From contig NC_134851.1 in NCBI RefSeq assembly GCF_965363235.1, positions 23,423,847 to 23,487,846 on the forward strand: DNA of 64,000 nt, given 5' to 3'. The DNA is from Mytilus galloprovincialis. Lineage: Eukaryota; Mollusca; Bivalvia; Mytilida; Mytilidae. Every line of letters starts with the position of its first letter. Positions within the stretch are counted from its first letter, which is position 1. The notes under the pieces were generated by a model. That model ran no database searches. It was not told the DNA's origin and saw only the letters and a list, made by a program, of their open reading frames with translations. The position numbers were made by a program, and so were the translations under genes. This document shows positions 21,701 through 34,900 of the stretch, one piece after another.

Positions 21701-22014
21701 ATACATCCTTACCATAAATATTGTAAGACATTTAACAATGCAATATATACTCAGATATGTTCTACTGTTCATACATTTTCAGCAAATTATAATTATGGGC
21801 AAATTGATAATTTAAAGGTTGCGGTAATGACAATGATACCTTTCAATTATTCTGCTACAATTGTTATTAATATGAATCCAATATAAATAAGAGAAGGAAG
21901 AAATCCAAATCAGTACACTTTATACTGTATTGAAACAACCCTGTCATTTCTATATTATATTTATCATGTGGATCACATAACTCTTTCTGTATTACATCAA
22001 TGACATATATTAGG

Positions 22015-22260
22015 TTACCGCACATATGTTGACCCGTGAAACTAAGGATGTAACACCTCTTTTAAAATACCGCTAAAAGGTCATGATCTGATCAAAGATC
22101 CGTGTATAATGAGTTCTTGATGATTCGATCTCACGATATGATTGAACGAAATAATGTTGTTTAAAATCATATTGAATACACAAAGAAGAGTTTACATTAT
22201 CGTGGTCAATCATAAGCTTCAGAAAGAAAACTTTATCAACCATAAGGGCCTTGATAGGGC
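22015..22260 (+). repeat. Diverged dispersed repeat, copy at 22 kb
   Basis: The order GTTACCGCACATATG, AAGGTCATGATCTGATC, GATTCGATCTCACGATATG and GGTCAATCATAAGC resembles 58480-58690 and, more weakly, 55980-56180. The class is unknown. Confidence 0.4.
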
Positions 22261-22311
22261 GATTGTTTTCTTTTATTTTTTGTATTACTATTAAAAAATA
22301 CACGACCAGCC

Positions 22312-22560
22312 TTGATGGTATTGTGAACGTGTCTTCAATCTTCGGGCTGGAAATCGTGGGTTCAACACTGGCCGTATCAAAGAAACGAGTTTCTAATTCT
22401 AATTGACTGCTTCTACATAGCCACTAAACACGTTGCATCAAGGAGAAAAGACACTTGTCGACTTTGTGTCAAAATACTTTGTCATGGTAGGATACCATCG
22501 GGTCTCGGTTGACTGTCACCTTGTGAATCAGCACGTTAAAAGTTCAGATCAGTCTTTTGG
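22312..22560 (+). mobile_element. tRNA-derived SINE
   Basis: The head TGGTATTGTGAACGTGTCTT and the B-box-like ATCGTGGGTTCAACACTGG are tRNA-like. The body ends with GGTTGACTGTCACCTTGTG and CAGCACGTTAAAAG, a 3' motif that I recognise from bivalve SINEs. Confidence 0.6.
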
Positions 22561-22859
22561 TCTATTATAACCAGGTTATTACATATCTTATATGAGCTTG
22601 TTCCCATCATTAAATTCTTGAATTATCGCTATTATTGAAAATGGACACCATTTAGCTATTTATAAAACGGGGTTTAATTCACCATTTTCTACATAAGGAA
22701 ATGTTTTTATCAAGAAATATGACAATTGTTTTCAATTCGTTTTATGTACTGGGGCTTTTGACTGTCATTTGATGAAGGAATTTCCGCTGGGATTTTACTT
22801 GGAGTTCGATATGGTAGTTGTTTAGCATTTTATCATGTTGTTATCAACCGAATGTTAAA

Positions 22860-23115
22860 AAATAATAAAATCACATAAATATACTGAACTCGGAGGAAAA
22901 TTCAAATCGTAAAGTCCCTAATCAAATGGCAAAATCAAAAGCTCAATCACATCAAATAAGCGGATACGAACTGTCATATTCCTGGCTTGGTACATGCATT
23001 TTCTTATGTAGAAAATGGTGGATTGAGCCTGGTTTTATAGCTAGCTTAACCTCTCACTTGTGTGACATTCGCATCAAATCAATTATATTGACAACGATGC
23101 GTAACTTTTAATTAG
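22860..23115 (+). repeat. Mussel repeat, CTGAACTCGGAGGAAAATTC family
   Basis: Contains ATACTGAACTCGGAGGAAAA, AACTGTCATATTCCTGGC and TTAACCTCTCACTTGTGTG. Related copies are at 1065, 28795, 34850 (partial), 52280, and in reverse at 52050 and 61745. Confidence 0.65.
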
Positions 23116-23472
23116 TTTTTTGTTATGTGGTGGGGCTTTTAAAGGTTAAGTAAAGTCCAAAACTGAATTATGAAGAAAATTGTTTAATGGAATTAAAATG
23201 GTTATCTTGACAAATTAAAAGAGTATGCAATAATGATACTTTTGTCATCTCAAGAATTTACAGGATTAACAGGAATCAACATAGCTTCCAGAATAATTAC
23301 ATTTATTTATTCAACATGTTAAACAGAATATAAAAAGTATTCACCGTCTTCCCGGTAATGTTACTTAAAAAAGATAAGTATAGTAACCTAAACAAAAAAC
23401 CTACTACGCCGATTACACGAACTTTTAATCCATTGTTTTAAAAACAAATACCGATATATTCGTTTATTTATA

Positions 23473-23569
23473 GGTTAGACAATACTTGGTCATGTTTTAT
23501 GAAGATTTAAGCCCAAGGCGAAGCCGAGGGCTTAAATCTTCATAAAGCATGACCAAGTATTGTCTGACC
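23473..23569. repeat. Long foldback: 42-bp arms, 13-nt loop
   Basis: The left arm 23473-23514 and right arm 23528-23569 are inverse complements except at two positions. Both of these would be G-U pairs in + strand RNA. The apex reads AAGGCGAAGCCGA, itself a small GGC-GAA-GCC hairpin. It could be a palindromic transposable element or a transcribed hairpin. Confidence 0.8.
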
Positions 23570-24263
23570 AATTTAGAACATATTCACACTTTCGAGTGAC
23601 CTAACAAAACTATTCTTTCCCATTGTCATATTCAAACCTAAACAAGAGTTCACTTTTTATAATGAACTAAATATAAAACATAGGTAAAGATCATTTCAAT
23701 GGATGAAATGAAATAGCACTGACATAGTTTGTGAAGGATAAATTGTTTTTCTTCTGCCACAGGTAAAATTTAATACTTACATATCTTTAGATTTTTTAAT
23801 TCTAAAAAGCAACACAATGTTATATAAATCCCCTTTTTGAAATTTGATTTTTTTTATAAATATTAAACTCTCTGTATGAATATTTGAATTCAGACCATTC
23901 AACATTAAATGCTTACTTTTTATTGATAAATTTAAAAGTATTGTGTTTCTCCGAAAACAATCCTTTGCTTTATATATCAGCAGTCTGGCATTGTGTTTTT
24001 TGAAAGAAAGGGAAAATAATTCCCTCAAATGTAAGGTATATAAATTAAATAAATGTAATTTTATCCTTACCAATTTTTTGTTTGTGTATTCTATATATGT
24101 GTACCATTAGAAAATGCATGAAATTTTGCAAAATTCAAAATGTTTTTATTTTAATCTTTACTCTTCCATCTTTAATCAGTAGGCTATTTTCCCAAGGAAA
24201 ATGCCTTAGGGGATTGTATACTTTGTTAGTGCAGCTATTAAGAGTTCACTTTCATAATTAACT

Positions 24264-24356
24264 GACAATGAAAAGTCATTCATGTAAAGCATTTCATAGT
24301 GCATGGAAAACCATGTACTATGAAAATTAGAGGGCAAAAAACTGACTTTTCATTGG
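24264..24356. repeat. Two nested inverted repeats
   Basis: The inner pair TTTCATAGTGCATGG / CCATGTACTATGAAA (24292-24325) has one mismatch. The outer pair CAATGAAAAGTCA / TGACTTTTCATTG lies near 24266-24278 and 24343-24355. Together they form an interrupted foldback of about 90 bp. Confidence 0.65.
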
Positions 24357-27300
24357 ACGAGAAGGGGTGAGTATGTTCTAATTACGGAGCAATGACTTTT
24401 TAATATCAAATTACGGGTATTGCATATTGAATGATGACATAACTTTTAAATTAATCCCCCATTACAGGTATTTCGATTGTAAGAGCTGACCTCTTTTTTC
24501 TACACAAATTCCTCATACTACGACGATATTAGCTAATAATGGTTATCATAATTATAGTTTAATTCACGGAATGCTACTCATTACAATCATATAATTAAAA
24601 CAATGATACATTTATTTAGTAAGTCTGAGACAATTTAAGTTATTACACGTTTTTTGTTGTTGTCAAAAACCAAAAACAAATTTACAAATTCTAGTTTTAT
24701 CTATGTATTTCAGAGTTTATTATGACGTCCATTATCACTGAACTAGTTTACATTTTTTGTTTAAGGGCCGGGATTGTCTCGCTGAATTGAAGACTCATAG
24801 GTGGCCTTCGACTGTTATCTGCTATTTAGTCGGGTTGTTATCTCTTTGACACATCCCCATTTCCATTATTAATTTTAGTACAAGTTGTCATTTTTTTTCT
24901 AGTTTTGTAAAAACATGATTTAGAAATAAAACCCATTTCGTATAAATTGTTCTACCTTTATCAATTGCGTAATACTATTTGGCCGACTGAATAATGGGAC
25001 TCTTTTTTCGATCTTTATTTGTTTTTAAAATGAGAGAAAAAAAAATGTAAGTCACCCTCGCTATTAAATGTCCGTAGCAATTGGTTCCTGTTCAAGTATT
25101 CATTTTGCCAAAAACGTTTTACTTGCAATCATAATCTTTAAAATATACAATCCTCTCTCTCAGTTTTTGTAGCGTAAATGAATAAATAAACGAATAATCG
25201 CACGAATCATCTATTGTACTTTTAGTTATATAAGAAAGAAAAACCACTTAAAGTCAGACAATAAAAAGTCAAAATAGGTGTTATAATGAAAGGCCTTTTA
25301 AATATAAATAACATAATTTGTCTTGATAAAATACTCTAATTGTTGGACATAATGACACAATTGAGGGTCTGATGAAAGATCCTTCAATTCTATATTATTT
25401 AATATTTAGGCCATTTTTCTTTATTCACTATTTATTTTGCTATGATATTCGAGGCATTTTAAATTTTACATCCCTTTATTCTCAATTCTTAATTTATTTG
25501 GCTGATTTATCTCTGTTTCTTTTATTTATTGTCCTAAATGTTATTTTGTACCTTTTGCCAATAATTCTCTATTCCGCAAACCTATTTAAGCCCCCATAAC
25601 TATACTATTTATAATCAGTTAAAACAAAGAGTAATCTGATCAATCTAAATATTAGAAGATTAACTTACCAACACTCGATGAATGTTTTACTTACAACTTT
25701 AATTGACATACATTCTTTAAATAGATCAAGGTCTTTCCTCGTATTACGTTATTTTTCTATGAAACAGTAAGTAGGTTTTCTTACGTAACCAATCAAAACT
25801 TTCCTATTTGCCTGATTGTCGACAAAAACCAACTAAAAATAGTTTGTGGGCGCTTTGAATGTAAGAATGCGTCGTTTTCCGTTGCCAGTGTAAGATCATA
25901 CATGTATGGTCTTCTGCGGAGAACACTCGTAAAACAGCAGTGGTTAGACACACCAGTAAGAACAACACATAAGACACAATTGTGAGCAAGGTAAACAATT
26001 CTAATAGTTAGATGCAATAATATAAGTTCAGAATTTTGAAATTGTTAAAAAAAGGACGAACTACGAGTTTTGAAACTGCTATTGATTTTACGTAGAGAAA
26101 TTATTTTCTACTAAAATAATGTCTTTTTGATGAATATCATTCATTTTTAAGAAATAATTTAATTTGGTAATGTGCCAAAAATGAATTCAGGTTTTGGCCT
26201 GCATGAAAAGGACAAAATGTTGCTCATGTGCATTCACACGAATCCTATATGAAATCAGCCTGAACAAGTTTTCTTGTGTTTCGCCTCAAACGTTTTGTAC
26301 ATGACAATCACATGATTTTTTTCTCATAAATTGCACATGAACTTTACCATTTTTTCATGATTTTAATCAAATCTGATTATCAAATTAAAAAAAAAATATA
26401 ATTTTTAATTTACATGAATTTCACGTCATTTATACAGGAATTCGCGTAACACTCATAATAGATTAACTTGAAACTCACAAGAAATGATTCCACGTCATGT
26501 ATAACTTCGTTTGTGATGTAAATCAAATTCATGCAAGATTCAAATGTTGTTTTTTGCATGTGAAATTGATGTTAGTGAAATTTCTATGTTAAATCTATCT
26601 CACATTAAACTTGACATATAACGGATTAGTTGTTTATTTTTACTTTTGAGTTCTGCATTTTCGTCAATACTTTATGACATACATATCATGCAAGCGTATC
26701 AATCTTTATCTTTTTATGACGAGGAAATAGTGTCTGCCTTCGGTATGTTTGTTTTGTGTTTGGGTCTCATATAAAATGGTAGTTTCGTTTGAATACCATG
26801 TTCATAGATGTGAGTTTTTAGAGATTTCAAAAGTTTTAAAATAACAAAAAAAATTTTTTTTCATCGTAGCATCGGAATAGATTGGTACAGGTTCCTAAAG
26901 ACGAAGCTGGCAGTTGTCGATAAGAAATTGAATTGATCTGCATCCTGAAACTTGGATTTTACCGCTTTAACTGAGATCACATTGTATTTGTTTTTTTCCA
27001 AGAACTTCTATAAGAGCCTTTTCAAAATAATACTAACGCGTCCCTGATTTTTGGTTCGCGTTTTAAAATTAGGATATCTTGTCTCATATCTAATTAAGGT
27101 CTCAGAACAGATCTCTGGTGTCGGTTCTACTATTCGATATGATCTTATCTACAAATTGTTATTTTCATAATTATCATTGTCTTACTATTTAACAATTCGA
27201 ACAATAACAAATGCCACTTTAAAACCGTTATTTATCGTTTGATTGAATTTCAAGCTTTTCAAAAATGACAGTTTTTTTTTTTATATTGATAAAGAACTTT

Positions 27301-28440
27301 TATTTTTGGAAACCTGATTACAGGATCAATTATGGGTTCATTAAATATATTCTCTCTGATCACAATTGACTGAATTTGACTGCACAAAAAATGTAAAACT
27401 TATTTCAAAGGCATGGTTTTAAATTAAAATATTATTCTACATTTATTCCATTTTTCATGAGTTTCCCTTTAGTTTGCAATTTTCAACTATGTATTTTCAA
27501 TTTTTTTTTTCAAACCAAAAAAGTTGATAGGAACTTACTAACGAGTAAAGTTACTGTCAAGTTCTACTATAGAACTGACAGAATATATATTACGGATTCG
27601 TCAAATTTCGTCAGTATCATTTTTCGTGGATTAAGCAATATTGTTTTTTGGGATGTTTGAATGTGGTTTGCCAAGATATGAATAAAAGGCTTCAGAAAGT
27701 TTGTACTGTGTACGCTGAACATTTGACCTTTCCCAACAAATTTCATGAAAATTAACATCACACGCAGATAATGTTTCTAAATAAGTGTGATATTGTCAGG
27801 TAGAAAAAAAGAAGATCTGATAGCACTTAATGAATAGAGAATAATACAGCCATTATTATCAGTTTTGGTGACAGAAAATGTTGTTCTTAACGAGTTGGTG
27901 TGTTGAGTAATCCCCACTGATTTTCACTTTTTACAACATGATTTTGTCACATAATTAAATCGTTGATAATTGGTTTTGTTTTAAAATGTACAGTAATAGT
28001 ATGACTTCAATATTTTGTGCAATTCATTAGTGCATATACAGATTTTAAATTAATTGAAGGAACACATGGTAAATGGTTAGAACTAAAATAGATATTTTAT
28101 TATACAATCTCGCTTCAAATAATGATTTATAAAAGACAAATTATTTCATTACTTTTCAAAGTGCTTATTAACATTTACAAAATAGATCATATGATTTTTT
28201 TAATACAGATTATTTGAAAATAATCTCTTCTATAATTTTCTAATAAGATCACAATATATGTTTAATTTTTTAATACAGCCAATTATGTAATGTTGAATAA
28301 AAACATATACACAGGCAAAACTTGCTCACGTGAAATTAACATGATTAATGAGTAATCATTAAGTTTTTATTCGATGGCATTTTTTTTGGCACAATCCACT
28401 ATAATGTGTCGACAAGGTTTGTGTTTGATACATCTTTTTC
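24357..28440. other. Intergenic sequence upstream of gene B
   Basis: No host exon can be supported. A 64-codon frame on the - strand (25804-25998) has a signal-peptide-like start (see findings). The non-coding 5' exon of gene B should lie upstream of 28450, but I cannot locate it. No clear repeats are recognised between about 24400 and 28400. Confidence 0.4.
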
Positions 28441-28451
28441 CGTTTTTAGCC

Positions 28452-31400
28452 ATGGATGTCTTGACTGGAGCCCAAACAGAAAAAATAATTCAAACATTGG
28501 TAGACATGAGGGAGCGTGTTCGTATAAGGTAGGTATTTGTGTAAAGCACATATTACAATACATTTTCGATATTTTCAATATTATAGAACGCTCAAAACAA
28601 ATTACATCAAGTGTAGGTTACAATTACATAAAAATAAACACAAAAATTGTATACTTTTAACTTGTTAATTACTAGTTAGAAGAAATTATGTATACCATAG
28701 GAGGCCGCATAGTCAAAACAGTATTAAATAATATGTTTCTGATCGTCTGATATTTTCAAAACATTTGTTTAAGTGAAAATACTTTACGTACGGGTACAAA
28801 AAGTAAAATCACAAAAATACTAAACTCAGAGGAAAATATAACGGGAAGTCCATAATCACATGGCAAATTCAAATGACAAAACGCAGAAAAGCTAATGGAC
28901 AAGAACTGTCATATTCCTGACTTAGTACAGGCATTTTCAAATGTAGAAGATGGTGGATTAAACCTGGTTTTATAGCGCTAAACCTCTCACTTTGATGACA
29001 TTCTCATCAAATTTTGTTATAATTACAATATTTACAAAGTAGCCATCTGATTTTGCTTTGGGTATCCACAACCATAATATACTTGTCCATTGATTTCAGA
29101 CAACAAGAAGTGCCAACAACAGAAGAAATATATTTGAATGAAAGTATAACAAATGTGCAGACTTACTTAAATATGCTTTCAGAGAGGTATATATTTAACA
29201 TTTTCCTTTTTTGAAATTCGTAACAAAACTCATTATAGATACCAAGACTAAATTTTGTATATACCCCAGACGTGCGTTTCGTCTACATAAGACTCATCAG
29301 TGACGCTCGAATCCAAAAAAGATAAAAAGGCCAAATAAAGTACGAAGTTGAAGAGCAGTAAGGACCAAAATTCCTAAAAGTTATGCCAAATACAGCTAAG
29401 GTAATCTATACCTGAGGTAGATAAGTCTTAGTTTTTCAAAAATTCTAAATTTTGTAAACAGTTAATTTATCAATATAACAAAATCAATGATATTTCATGT
29501 CAGCACAAAAAGTGCTAAAAGGGGACACATAACAAAAGGGACATTCATACAGTAAAAAAACCTGACAAAAGCGATCAGGAAAACATAGAAACAAAGACAT
29601 AAAGAGTCAAACTGTTGTTTAGTGGTTGACTTTTGTTGGTGTGGTTCATGAATGTTTCTCATTATTCCTATTTTTATAGATAAGATTGTTAGTTTAACAC
29701 GAGCCATTGTAGGGTCCTTTATATCATGGTGTGGAGAACTATCTCATCGGCACTCATACCACATCTTTGTGTTTCTAAAAAAAACAACCTAACGTATACA
29801 ACACACACTTGTGTTTTGGACCGAAAAACGAGGGAAAAAGTTCAAATAAATGGCAAACATGATGAAATGAAACGGAAAGAACAAACGAAGGAGGGTTGAT
29901 TCTTGAAATAAAGACTTATGGTTAAATTTCGTGGAATATCCACATGACCAATAGTCATCACAAACCAAACACCAAACACTTTTAAAACGGTTACATATGA
30001 CAATGAGTTATAAGCGTTGAATTGGCAAAAAGATTCTTTGTTGTTTTCGTTGAGGAAAGTTCATGCCAACAGTGCATTACCAATTTGTAAAACTAATAGG
30101 ACCAATTAAAAGATAACCCGGTAATGTTAATTATCTATCAGTTTCAAAGAGAGACCATACTTAACCCCTTTTCTCCCCCCCCCCCCCCAAAAAAAAGAGA
30201 AGCGGAAACCCAGTCGATTAAAAAAATACAAACAAGGAATATTTTTCAGGGATGTTCTTGTGTGTGACAAGGAAACTATAGGAATAATACGGAGACTGAA
30301 GCAAAACCTTAAATTTGTATCAGAAAACAGGTTTGTATATGTTTTCTCTAATTCTTCGTTAATTTATCCCTTTCTGCACCCATTGTATAACAAAAAATTA
30401 ATCAACGTGTGGTTCGTTTGATCTCAGTTCTTCATTGGTTAAAATCCGACTATGACGTCGAATTTTCTTGCTTTCCTCTTAATTGCCTAGTGTGACGGCA
30501 TGACAAAAGCCGACCATGCCCGATGACGTCACATAGAAAGAACATATCCTTTTGCAGATCATTCAAAAAAAAAGGAATAAGTTTGCCTGCATATTGTTTG
30601 AAAATCATTAAAGAAACAGATTCCACCACCAAATCTCGTGTAATACGATATTTATCCACTCTCGACATTTAAATTTTAAATATTCAAAACGCTTGGCGAG
30701 CCTCGCGTTTTAAATTTGAAAATTAAACTGTCTCAAGTGGATACATATAGGATCACACTCGATGCAGTGGTAGAATCTATATATATATGTTGAATCGAAA
30801 TATACGAACAATGATCATTTCAATCAAATAATCGATCCATCTGTTTTCATAAAGGTAAATCTGTCAATTGAAGTCTATATTCAATGTCATATCTTATGCA
30901 AAGTGTGATTTATGTAGTTTAAATGTTTAATTATATGATAGAGGCAATTGTAGTATAACCATGGTAGTTAAGAATAAAAAAAATCGGAAGCCTTTAAACG
31001 GTGTTAACTACTGCTTAGAAATGGGAAAATGAAATTATCATGTTGATCAAAGTATCTAGTTTGAAGATATATATGTGTGTCAATATCTAGGAAAAGATCA
31101 ATATCATTACCAAACCTTGTTTTTTTAGAAGTATTGTCAGTTTCACGTTTGCCGGTGAATATGAGATGTAGCATTTCAACTTGATCATTGAGAGGCATTA
31201 CATCATCAAGTCATCGAAAAATTAAATTAAAGAATATCGCAAGATGCATTTTTGTTTTGAATTCGAAAACGTTTTGTATGAACTGTTGTTCATATAAGTG
31301 CAGACAAAGTTACCCAGTAGTCATGAACAAAATAGTACCAATGGAATTCCGTAGTCAGTTAAACATGGCGTCATAGTGATAAAGCTGTTCGTTTATTAAA

Positions 31401-31964
31401 TAAACTCATCATAGATGCCAGGATTAAAATTTTATATTACGACAGACGCGCGTGTCGTTTACAAAAGACTCATCAGTGACGCTCGAATAAGAAAATGTAC
31501 GAAGTTGAAGAGTATTGAGGACAAAAAATTCCTAAAAATTTGGCAAATGCAGCTAAGTTAATCTATTCCTGAGGTAGAAAAGCCTTAGATTTTTCAAAAA
31601 TTCAAAGTTTTATTAATAGTTAATTTATAAATATGAACATACCAAAGATAACTCAAGTCAACATATCAGAAGGAAAAACTTCTTCTGTCAAATGAGACAC
31701 GTATCATTACCTTAGTCAGAAAGTCAACACCCTTCATGGGCTAGATGATGTTTCACTTATTATATTATTATAATATTCCACGAGAAAATTAAAACTCTAA
31801 CGTTTGGCATACTAAGACATATTGTCAGTGTTACTTTTTAACTTTTAAAATATACTTTTTTTCTCCAGATACACTAAATCAGATTTTAATCTAAAAATGA
31901 TGGTGAACGGATTACAAGAAAAACTGACCACAATGCTAAAGAAATGTAGAAAACCTGTGGAAAG
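28452..31964 (+). CDS. Gene B exons 1-4: N-terminal helical block
   Basis: Exons 28452-28528, 29100-29186, 30250-30330 and 31869-31964 encode residues 1-113: MDVLTGAQTEKIIQTLVDM, SITNVQTYLNMLSERD, GIIRRLKQNLKFVSENR and LKMMVNGLQEKLTTMLKK. They align with gene A without gaps except for one extra codon in exon 2. Substitutions keep the hydrophobic pattern of the helices (for example LNIL to LNML, IIQRL to IIRRL). No known domain is recognised. All four exons end in phase 2, so losing one would not shift the frame into the linker. Confidence 0.8.
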
Positions 31965-34900
31965 GTTGGTTTTTATAGAATCGTCGCTATTCCTCTTCAT
32001 TGGTAAACTATTTCTTCTGTATGGAGGTGTTGACTTGCAATACAGATTATTCAACTGTTCAACATCCTCAATCTTTCGGTTTACATTTAACATTTTATAT
32101 ATGGTAATGAGACACAAGCATGTTAAATGAAAATACTACTTGTGCAAATCCTAGTAAAGAGGTCATAAAGCTGATCTAAATAGACTTGTATATAACGAAA
32201 ATCATAGATAATCTTTTATATTTCAAGCCCAAAATGAAAGTAAAATTGTGAAATACAAATGCCTATTCATACCGCTACATAACCTCGTACAAAATATACT
32301 GCTTTTTGTGTTTCGTGCTTATAAAAAGAAACAAAAAGGTATCAAGGAGGTTTAAAAACAAAACGTTAAAGGAGAATCATCAAACACAATCGTTTATGAG
32401 TGAGAATAAACGAAAAGACTGATTTAAAATATATATTGGAATACAGCTTGGATTGTTCCCTCTCCGTCAAAACGGTTGTGCTTTAGAAAGGTCAGCATTT
32501 CATTTTCAAATAGTAATATCTGTAAAATATGAACACTAAAGGAGTAGGTCCAGTAAAGGCTGATTTTGGCCTCAAATTTCACATGTTTCAGGTTCATCTA
32601 AAGAAAGTTTTTGGACACTTTTTAAACACTTAAGTGTCTATTTCAATTGAGTCGATTAGTTTGTGTGAAATATTTTAACTGATTTAGTCATTCAAAACTC
32701 TGTGATTCAAGCTTAAATATGAAAAATCTATCAAATATACCAAAAAACGTCACTTTTCAGATGGTTTTTGTCAAAAATGAAAGTGGTCGCATCCATGTTC
32801 ATCCTCAACCTTTATATATGTTTTGTATTATCATCAAATACAACTTACATTTCAATATTATGAAAGAACACGAATGTGGCCACTTTCATTTAAGACGGAA
32901 ACCGTCTAAAAATTAACCAAAATGCTAAAATTTTGACGATTCCAGTAATTTAGCATGACTAAATCATGTTAATGATGCAAGAACGCGTTATTTGTGCATT
33001 GTATTGTCAAAAACAGCTCATATTTATGTAGCAGAAGCATTTTACTTTCCAAAATATATCTAAAAGAATACTGTTTCACAATTTTCTAAAACTGCTATAT
33101 TTTGGGGTCAAAAAGGGGTCTTTTTAGACACTTATATAAACTTTGAAATATCTATTTAATTGTTGTCAATTGTTATTTTCTCAAATTATCAGTCAAAACT
33201 CACCTATAGAAGAAACAGGTTCAGACCTTAACGACAGTTCAGAGTTTTCCCCTAGGTATGTATTATACGGCTGAAAGGTATGGACTCCGTTTTATTCTGC
33301 TTTGTGGATTTCAATCTGCTAAAGCAAGACAAAATAAAATTACAAGTGAGGCCTTTGCTCAAATGGTGAACACTAAGCGGTACGTGTATTAACAATAACC
33401 ATTTGTAAAGTGCTGTTATTTAATTTGCTGGAAATTATACTAATAAGAAACGAGATATGTTGGTTATATGTTATAACCTTTCTATCAAAAATTAGTTCAA
33501 ATTAATTTTTTTTACAGTTTAAATAGTAAAAAGATTGGCAGGTTTAAATTGGCAAATCTATGAATGTGTGATGATGGCTGACTGATAACATCTGCTTAAT
33601 TTTGTCTCATCAGCAAAAAAACTGCACCGCCTGTTTATTTATATTTTTATTCCAGGCATAGATTACCTTAGCTGTATTTGGCATATTGTTTTGAAAATTT
33701 TGGAACCTTAATGCTCTTCAACTTTGAACTTGTTTGGCTTTATAAATAGTTTGATATCAGCGTCACTGATAAGTCTTATGTAGACGAAACGCGCGTCTGG
33801 CGTACTAAATTATAATCCTGGTACCTTTGATAACTATTATAGAACCACATGTCAGAAAATAACACCAGTATATTTTTTTTATGAAATAATGAAGCGAGAA
33901 AAATAAAAAATGGATAGTTTATAGAATTTATGTGGAAACACAATAACAAAGAGGATTAATTATTTAAAATCTGCTTATCATTTCAATCACACACTGTTTG
34001 TAAAGTAAAAAAAAATGCATATGTTCAGTATATAAACTTTTTAATAGATTTTTTTTCTATCTTATGTGCAGGTCTACAGACTCATACCTGACTTTTATAC
34101 AACAACAGACAGGGAATGGAAGAAGACCAGATATTATTGAGTATGTTTGAACAATACAACAATACAACAATTTGTTCATATGTTTTAAAGAACATTTTCG
34201 AAGTCCTTACTGGCGATGGACAGTAGATTGAAATTTATGTTTTGTCGCATTTTTTCCCTTTTATAATTCATTTTATTAACTATTTGTTCTGATTATTGAT
34301 GAAAGTGGTACAGTGACCCATTTATATATATGCAAAATTTAGGTCAAAGAAACGATGTTGGTCAGAAAGTTGAAAAATTATTATCAAGCATGTGTCAAAG
34401 TAATGGGATTTTTTTTATTTGATCAAAAACGTTAAAATACCCATGTTATAAAAGAGGGACGAAAGATACCAGAGTGACAGTCAAACTCACAAATCGAAAT
34501 TAACTGACAACGCCATGGCTAAAGATGAAAAAAAAGACAAACAGAAAAACAATAGTACACATGAAACAACATAGAAAACTAAAGAATAACACGAACCCCA
34601 CAAAAAACTAGGGGTGATCTTAGGTGCTCCGGAAGGGTAATATATGCACGGTTTGCATTCCCAACAAAGTTGATGTATTATCCCTTTTATTTTTAGGTCA
34701 ACAGATATCTTCCAGCGAAGGACGGAAGAACAATGTGCAGAGTTGCCTGGGTTTGTATAATTTTCTCTGTTCTATTTTATCACTAGTGGTGAAGATAAAT
34801 TAAACTTAAAGGGGTTTATCTCGTTAACATCAATATCACAAGTAAGATAACAAAATTACCGAGCTCCGAAAAAATTGAAAATGGAAAGTCCGTACTCAAA

